From: Deltaproteobacteria bacterium
GTDB taxonomy: Bacteria; Desulfobacterota; Dissulfuribacteria; Dissulfuribacterales; UBA3076
Reading direction: 5' to 3'
DNA: 55,863 nt
Assembly: GCA_018399745.1 (NCBI GenBank)
Contig: JAGYNZ010000016.1
Span: 1 to 55,863 of the forward strand
Below, one piece after another: positions 9,301 through 18,435 of the stretch (the stretch's first letter is position 1; every line of letters begins with the position of its first letter). The notes under the pieces were generated by a model, which saw nothing but the letters and a program-made list of their open reading frames with translations, did no database searches and had not been told where the DNA came from. The position numbers and the translations under genes are program-made.

Positions 9301-10231
9301 CCAGACCCGAATCCACTACATACATAATTCCAGGGACTGTAATGGAGGTCTCGGCTACGTTTGTAGCCACTACTATCTTCTGAACAGGGGCTGACCTGAA
9401 TATGCGCTTCTGGTCCAGGGAGGCCAGTCTGCCATACATGGGAAGTACCAGTGCCTCATCCCGGCACCCGGCCTTCAGTATCTTTACCGTTTCCAGTATA
9501 TCTCTCTCTGTGGGAAGAAATACAAGTATATCACCCAAGGGATCTCTTTTCCTGATTTCTTTCACGGCAGAGATGACCTGTTCAACCGCGGTCAAATCGG
9601 TCTGAGCTTCTTTTCCAGCAGGACGATACTCTATCTTCACGGGATAACCGCGACCTGCAATCTCTATTACCGGGACATTGCTGAATGCCTGGCTGAAATG
9701 TGCGGTGTCCATTGTGGCGGATGTGATAATGACTTTGAGATCAGGCCTGAGTGGCAGAAGTCTCCTGAGTAGCCCCAGAAGAAAGTCTATATTAAGGCTT
9801 CTCTCATGGGCCTCATCCACGATTATGGTATCGTATGCCTTGAGATTGGGGTCCTGCTGCACTTCAGCCAGAAGCATGCCGTCTGTGACAAACTTGATCC
9901 TGGTTTCAGGTCCGGTAGTGTCTCGAAAGCGTATTTTATAACCCACGAGTCTGGATTTCGGCTGTCCCAGTTCTTCGGCAACCCTGGCTGCCACTGTAAC
10001 GGCCGCTACCCGCCTTGGTTGTGTACAGGCAATCTTTCTACGCTTACCTCTTCCCGCTGCAAGGCATATCTTGGGCAATTGCGTGGTCTTTCCGGAACCT
10101 GTCTCCCCACTGACAATTATGACCTGGTTCTGCTCTAAAGCAGAAACCAGGTAATCCCACACACTGCAAATAGGAAGGCCGGGAAAGCAATTAGGGGTCT
10201 GGAATTGAAAATCAGGAATTCTGTTCCTCAT
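6350..10231 (-). CDS. hrpA: ATP-dependent RNA helicase HrpA (DEAH box)
   Basis: A 1293-residue protein, close to the ~1300 residues of enterobacterial HrpA, which in E. coli acts on mRNA and rescues stalled ribosomes. Motif I G-E-T-G-S-G-K-T is at 42-49, DEAH at 139-142, S-A-T at 171-173 and motif VI Q-R-A-G-R-A-G-R at 337-344. These are followed by the winged-helix/ratchet (HA2) and OB regions and the long C-terminal domain specific to HrpA. The ATG lies two bases after GGAG. The first ~20 residues are unlike other HrpA proteins and coincide with a low-complexity AATTCC-rich stretch, so the real start could be slightly downstream. It lies 23 bp after the MBL hydrolase gene and probably shares its transcript. 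Confidence 0.95.
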   Translation of the reverse strand: MRNRIPDFQFQTPNCFPGLPICSVWDYLVSALEQNQVIIVSGETGSGKTTQLPKICLAAGRGKRRKIACTQPRRVAAVTVAARVAEELGQPKSRLVGYKIRFRDTTGPETRIKFVTDGMLLAEVQQDPNLKAYDTIIVDEAHERSLNIDFLLGLLRRLLPLRPDLKVIITSATMDTAHFSQAFSNVPVIEIAGRGYPVKIEYRPAGKEAQTDLTAVEQVISAVKEIRKRDPLGDILVFLPTERDILETVKILKAGCRDEALVLPMYGRLASLDQKRIFRSAPVQKIVVATNVAETSITVPGIMYVVDSGLARIARYNIRSRTKALPIVPISRASADQRAGRAGRVHAGVCVRLYSEEDYEDRPQYTLPEIRRSNLAEVILRLHAMKLGPVDKFPFVDVPSAQAIKEGFTTLRELRALDVSGRLTRTGRIMARLPLDPRISRMIIQARHEKALKEVVIVASAMSILDPRERPVDKESQADQAHSPFKDNSSDLVTFIKIWNAYHRELKASRSRNQLRKYCKENFLSYNRMQEWKDIHDQIMNILHGAEDFHQAFEKSNQQITKSADSPAFTRAQNQQTYMSVHCSVLSGFLGQIALKQEGSRYLAARGREVFLFPGSSLYKKGPQWIVATELVQTSRPFARMAAAIEPEWIERLAGDLCVYSYSEPHWEKRRGEVSAWEKVTLFGLPIVERRKVGYGKIDPVESRDIFIRQALIPGELKGKYPFIVHNMRLISEVRDLEDRTRRRDIMVDEEILYYFYDQGLRELEKVVFRLKSCKKKKDHRMELICNERSLARGLRIASNNIPVLFLTREDLLRSIPDIDVIGQFPGYIKVSGHRLSLSYCFCPGDRADGVTASIPSGLVASLSPKPFEWLVPGLLQEKIIYLLKTLPKQIRKQLVPIPAVAENIAKKLQKTEKGLLQSLQEEIFRQYGITIQSKMWLALDDIPPHLLMRFEIIDRNGKVLDSGHDLNRLKDRLGKSPAAFDQNDPEWLRIKIKWEAFGINLKNFPDLPVSIMGSSGDKQNTMKAFPGIVAENNSVCIRLFLNQDEAISKTQHGARRILADYLSKEFGYLKRNCIPAGLPPKSFLALGGIQKLRQSIYAFLYQELLGSWSQIPSRSDLIKKARELEGKIFQQAIPKIQLLKEVLEARIAAQREIMRLRNNATKTRSYSRVFADLETELTRLTPPGFPGNASPDQLPELPRYLNALAVRAQRAYVDPIKDMTKASRLEPFLSHLNEARTSLNANITKELAEGIKHFEKLIDEYRVSLFAPEFGTSIPVSPKRLTAAWERIRSLL

Positions 10232-10254
10232 TTCTCCTTCTTCATTCCTGATTA

Positions 10255-10896
10255 TTAGCTGTCTGTTTTAAGGTAAGGGTTGGTCTTTTTCTCTTGTTCA
10301 ATAGTGGACGTGGGACTATCTCCGTAATCGTGTCCGGGGAGCACTATAGTGTTGTCAGGAAGGGGAAAAATGTAGGATCTGAGGGAATTAATTAAGGTCT
10401 CAAAGGAACCGCCGGGCAAATCAGTCCGGCCGGCGGCACCCACAAACAGGGTATCTCCGGTAAATACATGGCCATGCCCATAAAGACATACTGAGCCAGG
10501 CGAATGCCCCGGGGTGTGGATTACCTCAAATCTCAGATTACCAACCTTGATCAGGTCTCCGTGTGAAATATATACGTCTGCCGGAGGGGCGGGCTCAAAA
10601 CCCCATGCCCTGAATATTTCAATTGTGTCCGGGTCTCTGAACATGATGTCGTCGGCCTTGTGCATCAACACCGGTGCCCCTGTGAGGGCCTTCATTTTCT
10701 GGTTTCCGCAGGTATGGTCCGGGTGACCATGGGTATTGACTATGTAACGCAGGGTAAGACCGGAATCTGTTATTGCCTTTGCCAGCCTTTCTTCACTCCC
10801 TGCAGGGTCGATGATCATGGCGTCACCCATATCGGGGCATCCTATTATATAGGCCAAAACATCCAGAGGACCAACTGTATAAACCTTTAATATCAT
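10255..10896 (-). CDS. MBL-fold metallo-hydrolase, glyoxalase II-like
   Basis: A 213-residue metallo-beta-lactamase-fold protein with the metal motif T-H-G-H-P-D-H at 55-61. Further metal ligands are in H-T-P-G-H-S-P-G-S and the G-D-T-L-F motif, with a final P-G-H-D. The pattern matches the short glyoxalase II-like/YcbL group, which hydrolyses thioesters such as S-lactoylglutathione or related substrates in the cytoplasm. It lacks the C-terminal helical domain of classical GloB, so the substrate is uncertain. It precedes hrpA by 23 bp on the same strand. Confidence 0.85.
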   Translation of the reverse strand: MILKVYTVGPLDVLAYIIGCPDMGDAMIIDPAGSEERLAKAITDSGLTLRYIVNTHGHPDHTCGNQKMKALTGAPVLMHKADDIMFRDPDTIEIFRAWGFEPAPPADVYISHGDLIKVGNLRFEVIHTPGHSPGSVCLYGHGHVFTGDTLFVGAAGRTDLPGGSFETLINSLRSYIFPLPDNTIVLPGHDYGDSPTSTIEQEKKTNPYLKTDS

Positions 10897-11077
10897 CCGG
10901 TCTGAGTTTCCTCCCGCCTTTTTTTTGAGTGCAAAGCTGCCTGCTGAAAGGCCGGCGACACAATATTTAATTTATGTCGAAACAGGAGATTCAAAACCTA
11001 AAATCAGATAATTAAACACCTCTCAGCGTTTTCCCAATTTTAAGTTTCAAATTCCACTGCCGAGTGTCTTTAAATGA

Positions 11078-11788
11078 TCAGAGAAGTGTAGGCCTTCGCT
11101 TGCGTCCGCGAGTTGTTATAAGGCCTATAATCCATCCAACCAGAAGAAGTCCGCCACCGGCAAGAAACCACTTTATTCTGCTGTTATTTCTGAGATGTTC
11201 ATTTTCCTGCTCGGCTATATTGTATTTATGTTTTAATTCCCTGAGTTCTTCAGCTGTTTCTGAAAGGGCATTTTTGAAATTCAGTACATTTGCAGCATCC
11301 TCTTTAAGGCTGTCATAGCTCTTTCTTAATTTATCTCTGTCTATAATACAGGCCTTTAAGTCCTGTTCATGCTGATTCCGCGCGTCTGAGACCTCATTTA
11401 ATTGTTTGTTGAGATCACTTATCTGTTTTTTGAGCCGATCTCTCTCAGACTGCAATGAAGCAACCGCGTCCTTCAGGGGTGGGGAGGCGCTTAAATACCT
11501 TTTGGGCATCCAGCCTTCTTTATTATCTGATGTGCGTATCTTTGCCCAGTCCCCGTCCTCTTTCAGCAACTGCACTCGACTGCCGTTCACGATAACTGCT
11601 ACTACCCTGTATTCATTACCTTTACCGCTTCTCAAGGCGATCTCGGCCGTGGGTATCACGTACAGGCTTTTCGCCTGAACTGTTGAGGGAATACTCAAAA
11701 AAACAAAGGTGATTACTATTACTAAATATAAACCCATCAAGTAACCTGGTAGGGTCTTTAAATTCATTCTTATGAGTTTTATAGTCAT
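11078..11788 (-). CDS. SH3 domain/coiled-coil membrane protein (TIGR04211/YgiM type)
   Basis: A 236-residue envelope protein. An N-terminal hydrophobic signal (roughly 14-38, ending near Q-A-K) is followed by a bacterial SH3 domain (about 42-100) with the typical L-R-S-G-K-G-x-E-Y and D-G-D-W-A-K-I-R features. A long charged coiled coil (about 105-200) and a C-terminal transmembrane helix (about 208-226) end in a basic R-G-R-K-R-R tail. This order matches TIGR04211/YgiM proteins, whose role is poorly known and probably linked to the cell wall. The coiled coil would lie in the periplasm with the tail in the cytoplasm. Confidence 0.82.
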   Translation of the reverse strand: MTIKLIRMNLKTLPGYLMGLYLVIVITFVFLSIPSTVQAKSLYVIPTAEIALRSGKGNEYRVVAVIVNGSRVQLLKEDGDWAKIRTSDNKEGWMPKRYLSASPPLKDAVASLQSERDRLKKQISDLNKQLNEVSDARNQHEQDLKACIIDRDKLRKSYDSLKEDAANVLNFKNALSETAEELRELKHKYNIAEQENEHLRNNSRIKWFLAGGGLLLVGWIIGLITTRGRKRRPTLL

Positions 11789-12167
11789 TACCCCTGTACT
11801 CCTAGAATATTAAAATTCATAAATACAACTGTATCTGTAAATTTTGATCAAATGTTATATACCATACATGTATCTGCCTGCAAAATTCAAGATTTGGTGT
11901 AAGGTCAGGATGCAATGAAATGGAAAAATGTAGAAAAAATACTTTTCTCAAATTCGAACTACGTGTATGTTTTTATGCTGATAAATATTATTTTGGTTGA
12001 TTTTTCTGGTATCTCTCTTGTGGCCGGCATAAATGCAGAGTTATAAAAGACAGCAGGTGTTATGAATCCAAATCAGCAGGATGCGGTCTTTTAATCATAA
12101 TTTGTCCTGTTGAATTTTATCATTAGTTTTATTGTAATAAACTAAACATTCAAAAAAGGAGTTGAGT
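11789..12167. other. Divergent intergenic region between the SH3 gene and adk
   Basis: About 380 bp of AT-rich sequence separating two divergent starts, so it should hold a promoter for each. AT-rich blocks around 11810-11880 and 12100-12150 fit, but no specific box is claimed. No small ORF with a ribosome-binding site was found, except the GGAG directly before adk. Confidence 0.45.
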
Positions 12168-12845
12168 ATGAACATTTTGACTTTCGGACCTAATGGAAGT
12201 GGTAAAGGAACCCAAGGCGCAATAATTCAGAAAAAATATAATATCGCCCATATTGAGTCAGGTGCAATCTTCCGAAAAAATATCGGCGAAGGCACAGAAC
12301 TTGGTTTAAAGGCCAAGGAATATATCGATCGAGGTGACCTGGTCCCGGACGATATTACGATTCCGATGATACTCAACCGGCTCAAGGAGGACGATTGTAA
12401 GAATGGCTGGCTCCTGGACGGTTTTCCCAGGAACAAGGTACAGGCGGAGACCCTGGCAAAGGCATTAAAAGACGAGGGTATGGACCTGGATTATGTCGTG
12501 GAAATAGTCCTGGACCGGGATATAGCCAAACTGCGAATCATGGGGCGCCGACTCTGTGTTAATGACAATAACCATCCCAACCATATTGCATTTGATGCTA
12601 TTAAACCCGTGGAAAAAGACGGCAAACTTGTATGTCGGATATGCGGTGGTGATCTTGTAACAAGGCCGGATGATCAGGACGAAGTAGCCATAAACAAACG
12701 CCACGACATTTACTATGACGATAAGACCGGAACAATGGCTGCGGTCAATTTTTTTAAAACCCTGGAAGGTCCCAAGGTTATTTCCGTAGATGGATCCGGT
12801 TCTATCAGTGAAGTATCTGAAAAAATTATGAAAGAGCTTCCTTAG
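12168..12845 (+). CDS. adk: Adenylate kinase
   Basis: Catalyses ATP + AMP to 2 ADP. Counting from the ATG at 12168 it has 225 residues. The P-loop G-P-N-G-S-G-K-G-T is at 7-15 and the AMP-binding D-G-F-P-R-N follows. The long LID region includes G-R-R-L-C and a C-R-I-C pair; only part of the four-ligand zinc set of zinc-type Adk proteins is evident. A TTG two codons upstream is in frame, but GGAG at 12158-12161 is ideally spaced for the ATG. The G-P-N-G variant of the usual G-x-P-G-(A/S)-G-K P-loop is a little unusual. A bidirectional terminator follows. Confidence 0.9.
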   Translation: MNILTFGPNGSGKGTQGAIIQKKYNIAHIESGAIFRKNIGEGTELGLKAKEYIDRGDLVPDDITIPMILNRLKEDDCKNGWLLDGFPRNKVQAETLAKALKDEGMDLDYVVEIVLDRDIAKLRIMGRRLCVNDNNHPNHIAFDAIKPVEKDGKLVCRICGGDLVTRPDDQDEVAINKRHDIYYDDKTGTMAAVNFFKTLEGPKVISVDGSGSISEVSEKIMKELP

Positions 12846-12873
12846 AATCAGTCAGGATCATAATTGACTAGCA

Positions 12874-12901
12874 AAAGCGGAGTTATTTTCACCTCCGCTT
12901 T
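12874..12901. terminator. Rho-independent terminator between adk and glgP
   Basis: A perfect AAAGCGGAG/CTCCGCTTT stem with a 10-base loop is followed on the plus strand by a T-rich run (TTTTTATTTTT). On the minus strand it is followed by four T residues. It sits between two convergent genes, so it probably terminates both, chiefly adk. Confidence 0.85.
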
Positions 12902-12979
12902 TTATTTTTATATCCATACGGCCTCTGCTGGAAAAGGGATACAACAGTCTCAGGCACCTCAAATCCGGTTGAAAGCCAA

Positions 12980-15550
12980 CTACCTCTCCGCTTCCCACCA
13001 GGTCAGAAGTCCGAGCTCAAATTTGTGGCTGAGCGCTTTTTGGAAAGGATAGCATCTAATAGTAAAACCTATACGTCCGCTTGAAAGACAAAGCAGTGTC
13101 CCTTCAAAGACAGATCCACCTGTTTTCTGCTGTTCTTTTATTGGCAGCATTGGTAATGGATGACCTTCAGGGATCTCTCCTTTATCATCCAATCGACCGA
13201 TATAGGCCTCAACTCTCACCTCTTCAGGGTCCAGTCCACCAAGATCCAGTACGATTTTGATCGGCAAACGATCTCCGACCTTTGGCGATCCATTAATCGG
13301 GACCTGCAAGTCCAGTATTTTGACTTTATGCCAAACCTCCGATACATCCGTTTTCCAACGGGACAATTTCCTGGCCTCCTTCCAGTTGTCCTTTGCGAAT
13401 AAATGCCATTTGGAGATATTGGACAGATAAAACTGGCTGGCATATTCTTCCACCATGCGGTTGGTATTGAAGTAAGGGCACACTGTCTGAATGGAATTTT
13501 TAATCATCTCAACCCATCCGTGAGGCACCCCATGGGCAGATCTATCAAAAAACAAGGGTATTACTGTATTTTCAAGCAGTTCATAAAGAAGCCGGCTTTC
13601 CACTTCATCCTGGTATTCGCTGTCTTCATATTCCTCACCCGCGCCTATAGCCCAGCCATTGTTGCCCTTATAACCTTCACACCACCAACCATCAAGGATG
13701 CTCAAGTTGATTCCTCCATTGGCCGGGACCTTCATGCCGCTGGTCCCGCTTGCCTCCATGGGACGACGAGGGGTGTTAAGCCATACATCTACTCCCTGGA
13801 CCAGGTATCTGGCCACTTCTATGTCATAATTTTCAATAAAGACAATGTGCTTTCGAAACTCCGGATTATTGGCCATTTGCACTACTTTGTGAATGAGTTC
13901 CTTGCCAAACTTATCCCGTGGGTGGGCCTTGCCACTGAAGATAAGCTGTACAGGACGCTCTTCATTAGATAATATTCGGCTGAGCCTGGCCAAATCACGA
14001 AAGAGCAGGGTGGAACGCTTGTATGTAGCAAAACGTCTGGCAAAACCTATGGTAAGGGCCTCAGGATCCAAGACCTCGTCAGCCTGCTTCATCTGGTAAC
14101 TCGGGGCACCTTTGGTTCGGAGCTGCTTTCTTAGTCTCTCTCTCGCAAAAGATATAAGCCTTTCTCTCAGCCTCTCTTTGCTTCTCCATAGCTCAAAGTC
14201 AGGAATTTGCTCGATCCTTTTCCAAATGGAGTAATTTGTAGGCTCATCGATCCATCTGGATCCTAAATATCTTTCGTATAACAGGGACATCTCACTTGAC
14301 AGCCAGCCAAGTGTATGTACTCCATTAGTAATATGGGTTATCGGGATTTCATGACGTGGAATCTGGGGCCAGATTCCGCCCCACATCTTTTGTGTAACCT
14401 CACCGTGCAGTTTGCTGACGCCGTTGGTTTGAGAAGCCATATTGATAGCCAGTACTGCCATGCAGAATTCTTCAACCTGATCACCAGGATTGATTCGACC
14501 AAGACCTAGAAATGAATCTATGCCGATCCCCATTTCATCTGCTAATCCAGTGAAATATCGCCGGATCATTTCAGGGGGGAAGCGGTCTATTCCTGCGGGT
14601 ACGGGCGTATGAGTAGTAAATATGCTTGTTGCACGCACTGCCTCCAGGGCCACGTCATAAGGCAGACCATCTTTGTGCATTATCTGTCTTATACGCTCCA
14701 GTGCCATAAAGGCGCTATGGCCTTCATTCATGTGGCAGACTGAAGGCCAGGTGTCAAGGGCCGTTATTAACTTTATTCCACCCATGCCCAGCACTATTTC
14801 CTGCTGGAGCCTGGTTTCAAGACTTCCACCGTAGAGATAGGAAGTTATCTGTCTATCTAAACGCGAATTTAATGGAACATCAGTATCCATCATATATATT
14901 ATGACCCGTCCCACATTAAGCGACCAGGCCCTTATATGAACCACTCTGCCTTCAAGTTCAACCTGCACTGTCAAGGGATCCCCGTTTTTATCTCTGACCA
15001 GGCTTACCGGCATATTATAAAAGTCATTTGAGGGATAGATCTCGAGCTGCCATCCATCAGGATTGAGATATTGTTGAAAATACCCGTGCTTATAAAGAAG
15101 ACCGATTCCTATCAAAGGAAGCCCGAGATCACTGGCTGACTTCATATGATCACCAGCAAGGATCCCCAGTCCCCCTGAATATAGTGGAAGGCTTTCGTGC
15201 AACCCGAACTCAGCGGAAAAATAGGCTATTATCCCGTCATCTCCTTTTTTACTGATCTTTTTATACCATGTCTGGGCCTTAATATAGCGGTCCAGCTCTC
15301 TTTGCACCTTTTCCATCCTGGCAAGAAAGATGTCATCCCGCTCAAGCTGTTCCAGTCGAGGTTGCTCAATTGTGCCTAATAATGAGACCGGGTTATGCCT
15401 GCATCTCTCCCAGACATCCCGGTCCATGTCCTGAAAGAGATGTATAGCCTCAGGTGTCCATGTCCACCAAAGGTTTCGAGCAATAGTCATCAGAGGCTTC
15501 AAGCGCTCTGGCAGACTAGGAATAATTGTGATTGTTTGAATTGTGGGCAT
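12980..15550 (-). CDS. glgP: Alpha-glucan (glycogen/maltodextrin) phosphorylase, short GT35 type
   Basis: An 856-residue GT35 enzyme that releases glucose-1-phosphate from alpha-1,4-glucans. The PLP-lysine region E-A-S-G-T-S-G-M-K is near residue 610, followed by N-G-G-I-N-L-S-I-L-D-G-W-W. The N-terminus (P-E-R-L-x-P-L, then N-L-W-W-T-W) and S-A-E-F-G-L-H-E-S-L-P-x-Y-S-G-G-L-G-I-L are those of the TIGR02094 alpha-glucan phosphorylase subfamily rather than classical GlgP. AAGGA lies ten bases before the ATG. No other glycogen gene is nearby; clpA begins upstream on the same strand. Confidence 0.93.
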   Translation of the reverse strand: MPTIQTITIIPSLPERLKPLMTIARNLWWTWTPEAIHLFQDMDRDVWERCRHNPVSLLGTIEQPRLEQLERDDIFLARMEKVQRELDRYIKAQTWYKKISKKGDDGIIAYFSAEFGLHESLPLYSGGLGILAGDHMKSASDLGLPLIGIGLLYKHGYFQQYLNPDGWQLEIYPSNDFYNMPVSLVRDKNGDPLTVQVELEGRVVHIRAWSLNVGRVIIYMMDTDVPLNSRLDRQITSYLYGGSLETRLQQEIVLGMGGIKLITALDTWPSVCHMNEGHSAFMALERIRQIMHKDGLPYDVALEAVRATSIFTTHTPVPAGIDRFPPEMIRRYFTGLADEMGIGIDSFLGLGRINPGDQVEEFCMAVLAINMASQTNGVSKLHGEVTQKMWGGIWPQIPRHEIPITHITNGVHTLGWLSSEMSLLYERYLGSRWIDEPTNYSIWKRIEQIPDFELWRSKERLRERLISFARERLRKQLRTKGAPSYQMKQADEVLDPEALTIGFARRFATYKRSTLLFRDLARLSRILSNEERPVQLIFSGKAHPRDKFGKELIHKVVQMANNPEFRKHIVFIENYDIEVARYLVQGVDVWLNTPRRPMEASGTSGMKVPANGGINLSILDGWWCEGYKGNNGWAIGAGEEYEDSEYQDEVESRLLYELLENTVIPLFFDRSAHGVPHGWVEMIKNSIQTVCPYFNTNRMVEEYASQFYLSNISKWHLFAKDNWKEARKLSRWKTDVSEVWHKVKILDLQVPINGSPKVGDRLPIKIVLDLGGLDPEEVRVEAYIGRLDDKGEIPEGHPLPMLPIKEQQKTGGSVFEGTLLCLSSGRIGFTIRCYPFQKALSHKFELGLLTWWEAER

Positions 15551-15593
15551 TGTAAGGGTGTCCTTGTGATATTCTAAAGGCTGGAACTATTTA

Positions 15594-17852
15594 TCATTTG
15601 CGAATAACAAGCCGTCCATCTTTTAAGTCAACTATAACTTTGCCCCCCTTTGAAAGTCCATCGAAAAGGATGGCATCAGACAAAGGATCTTTTATTTCCT
15701 TTTGTAAGACACGGGCCAAGGGACGTGCTCCAAATTTAGAGTCAAATCCATTTTGGGCAAACCAGGATCTGGCGGCAGGTGTGACATTCAATTTAATATT
15801 ACGTTGAGATAACTGATCCTGGATCTCCTGCAGAAGTTTATCCACTATCTGCTTCATTACTGAAACAGTCAAATGGCCGAAAGGTATAACAGCCTCCAGC
15901 CGGTTTCGAAATTCCGGGCTGAAGAGTTGTTTTATTGCATTCTCGCCTTTATAGTTGCTATCATCCGCTTTTGCACCAAAACCAATTATCTGGCTTTCCA
16001 TCTCTCTTGTGCCTGCATTCGAGGTCATAATCAATATTACGTTACGAAAGTCTGCGCTTTTACCTGTATTGTCGGTAAGGGTAGCGTAATCCATGACCTG
16101 AAGCAAGATACTGAAAAGGTCGGCATGGGCCTTCTCTATTTCATCCAAGAGAAGAACACAGTATGGGTGCTTACGGATTGCTTCAGTGAGGAGACCTCCC
16201 TGATCAAATCCAACGTAACCTGGAGGCGCACCAATGAGCCTGGCTACGGCATGCTTTTCCATATATTCGCTCATGTCGAATCGCAGGAACTGTATACCAA
16301 GTACCGCGGCTGTCTGCCGGGCAAGCTCTGTCTTTCCAACTCCCGTGGGTCCTATAAACAGAAAAGAGCCTATTGGACGTTCTGGATGAGAAAGACCGGC
16401 ACGGCAGCGCTTGATGGCTTTTGACAAGATTTCTACCGCTTTATCCTGGCCGAACACGAGGGACTTTATGGATTGCTCAATTTTTTCCAGACGAACGCGG
16501 TCCGACTTCGTGATAGTCTTTGCGGGCAATCGTGCCATTTTGGCAATCACTTTTTCCACGTGACGTGTAGTAACGAGCCTTGATCTATTTCCAGCATCGC
16601 CTGAAAGCCTCAATACAGATGCTGCTTCATCTATTACATCAATAGCCTTATCCGGCATATAACGATCCGTAAGGTATCTGCCTGATAGTTCGGCTGCAGT
16701 TTTCAGGGCCCTGTCAGTGTATTTTATTGCATGATAATCTTCGTAGTGTGATCTCAGCCCCCTGAGAATCTTTATTGTCTCTTCCACACTGGGCTCCAAA
16801 ATCTCTATTTTCTGAAAACGCCTTGACAGTGCCCGGTCTTTTTCAAAGAAATTCCTATAATCTTCATAAGTGGTAGAACCTATACACTTCAGATCACCAT
16901 TTGTCAGCGCCGGCTTCAGGATATTTGAGGCATCCAGAGATCCTCCACTGGCAGCCCCCGCTCCAACAACCGTATGAATTTCATCGATAAAGAGTATTGC
17001 TTTTGGGCACTTTTTGATCTGAGCAATGACATCTTTGAGCCTGGCTTCGAACTCCCCCCTGTATTTGGTGCCGGCAAGAAGCGATCCCATATCCAGGGCA
17101 TATATTTCTGTATTCTGTAAAAGAGATGGTGCTTCGCCACTGCGCACTATAAGTGCCAATCCTTCAGCCAATGCGGTCTTGCCAACTCCAGGTTCGCCCA
17201 CATAAATGGGATTATTCTTTCTTCGTCTGCAGAGAATCTGCATTGTACGTTCCAGTTCCACCTTTCGTCCGACAAGCGGGTCAATTCCTCCATTAGCCGC
17301 CTTCATCGTGAGATTCACTGTAAAGGCATCCAGTGCGCTCGCTGGTTTTGCTGAGGAATTGGCCTGTTTCCCTGTTTTGGACTCTGTCTTTCTTTGGGAG
17401 CTAATGGTTTGGTAAGAACAAGTTTTCTCAATCCCATGCGATATAAAATTCAATATATTCAGCCTGGTGATTCCCTCCTGATGGAGAAAGTGTGCTGCAT
17501 AGGAATCCTCCTCCGTCATTACGGCAGCAAGAAGATCTCCTATGTCGGCCTCTTCTTTTTCGGCAGACTGCACGTGCATAATGGTCCGCTGAAGCACCCT
17601 CTGCAGAATAGCTGTGGGCTGGGGGCCTTCTTTTCGATCTTGCGGCAATTTCTCAAGGTGAGTCTCGAAAAATGTCACAATTTTGGATTTCAGCCGTTCA
17701 GGATTGCCCCCGCATGCCATTATGACCTCTTCACCCTTTTGGTGATGAATTATTGCAAAAAGCAAATGCTCAAGAGATAAATATTCATGATGCCTGATAT
17801 GGGCCTCCCTGGCCGCTGCACCTAGCATTATTTCCAGGTCCTTGCTTATCAT
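15594..17852 (-). CDS. clpA: ATP-dependent Clp protease ATP-binding subunit ClpA
   Basis: Unfoldase that feeds substrates to ClpP. Its 752 residues nearly equal E. coli ClpA (758). Two Clp-N repeats occupy about 1-140. AAA domain 1 has G-E-P-G-V-G-K-T at 219-226, and AAA domain 2 has G-P-T-G-V-G-K-T near residue 500. The I-G-F tripeptide in the D2 loop (in Q-I-I-G-F-G) is the ClpP-docking signature, so this is a protease partner rather than ClpB. There is no ClpB-type middle coiled coil. clpS lies 13 bp upstream on the same strand, the standard arrangement. clpP is not in the window. Confidence 0.96.
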   Translation of the reverse strand: MISKDLEIMLGAAAREAHIRHHEYLSLEHLLFAIIHHQKGEEVIMACGGNPERLKSKIVTFFETHLEKLPQDRKEGPQPTAILQRVLQRTIMHVQSAEKEEADIGDLLAAVMTEEDSYAAHFLHQEGITRLNILNFISHGIEKTCSYQTISSQRKTESKTGKQANSSAKPASALDAFTVNLTMKAANGGIDPLVGRKVELERTMQILCRRRKNNPIYVGEPGVGKTALAEGLALIVRSGEAPSLLQNTEIYALDMGSLLAGTKYRGEFEARLKDVIAQIKKCPKAILFIDEIHTVVGAGAASGGSLDASNILKPALTNGDLKCIGSTTYEDYRNFFEKDRALSRRFQKIEILEPSVEETIKILRGLRSHYEDYHAIKYTDRALKTAAELSGRYLTDRYMPDKAIDVIDEAASVLRLSGDAGNRSRLVTTRHVEKVIAKMARLPAKTITKSDRVRLEKIEQSIKSLVFGQDKAVEILSKAIKRCRAGLSHPERPIGSFLFIGPTGVGKTELARQTAAVLGIQFLRFDMSEYMEKHAVARLIGAPPGYVGFDQGGLLTEAIRKHPYCVLLLDEIEKAHADLFSILLQVMDYATLTDNTGKSADFRNVILIMTSNAGTREMESQIIGFGAKADDSNYKGENAIKQLFSPEFRNRLEAVIPFGHLTVSVMKQIVDKLLQEIQDQLSQRNIKLNVTPAARSWFAQNGFDSKFGARPLARVLQKEIKDPLSDAILFDGLSKGGKVIVDLKDGRLVIRK

Positions 17853-17865
17853 TCTTCGCGCCCTT

Positions 17866-18180
17866 CTATATACATTCCATACTGGATTTAAGCGGAAAGC
17901 CTGCCTTTTTTGCGCTCATGTGAACGGCATTTACCTTTGTTTCTGCAATCTCACTGGTATAATATCCACAAATCCCAAAACCATTATAATGCACGTTCAG
18001 CATGATCCCTGTTGCCTCTGAAGGTGACTTATGAAATATATCTTCCAAGATCCGTACCACAAAATCCATTGTCGTATAATCGTCATTATATAGCAGGACC
18101 TTACACATTGGTGGCTCCTTAAGTTCCTGCTCTGCAGAATCTTCCAATTGGCCTTGTTTTTCAATATCGAGCCGGCTCAT
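17866..18180 (-). CDS. clpS: ClpS N-degron adaptor
   Basis: A 104-residue adaptor that delivers N-end-rule substrates to ClpA. The core reads V-L-L-Y-N-D-D-Y-T-T-M-D-F-V-V, whose N-D-D segment forms the N-degron pocket. It is followed by V-H-Y-N-G-x-G, G-Y-Y-T-S-E-I-A-E-T-K and a C-terminal P-L-x-x-S-M-E. The disordered N-terminus of about 25 residues is usual. The gene is 13 bp upstream of clpA and co-directional, so the two are almost certainly co-transcribed. Confidence 0.96.
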   Translation of the reverse strand: MSRLDIEKQGQLEDSAEQELKEPPMCKVLLYNDDYTTMDFVVRILEDIFHKSPSEATGIMLNVHYNGFGICGYYTSEIAETKVNAVHMSAKKAGFPLKSSMECI

Positions 18181-18361
18181 CTTTCCGCACTTCCTAATTT
18201 TAGTTCGTCTTAATTATAAATTATCTAAAAAAATTTAAGATATTAAACACTGAAGTGTTGGTTTAATATAGACAACTCTTTAAAACCTTATTTAATCGGC
18301 AAAACCTGAGGTCACCCCCTGAATGGTCATATTTTAACACCTTTTGCAAGGCTGTTCCAGA

Positions 18362-18402
18362 AAAACGAAATACAGCAAAAATCTGATGGCTGATTTCGTT
18401 TT
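18362..18402 (-). terminator. Hairpin downstream of tlyA, possible terminator
   Basis: A perfect 10-bp inverted repeat (AAAACGAAAT/ATTTCGTTTT) extends inward by CAGC/GCTG with a one-base bulge. It lies 34 bp past the tlyA stop on the minus strand. The stem is AT-rich and the T-run is built into the stem's 3' arm, so termination strength is uncertain. It could instead be a processing structure. Confidence 0.4.
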
Positions 18403-18435
18403 AAGGATCTCTACAGTTTAATACTGACTAATGTG

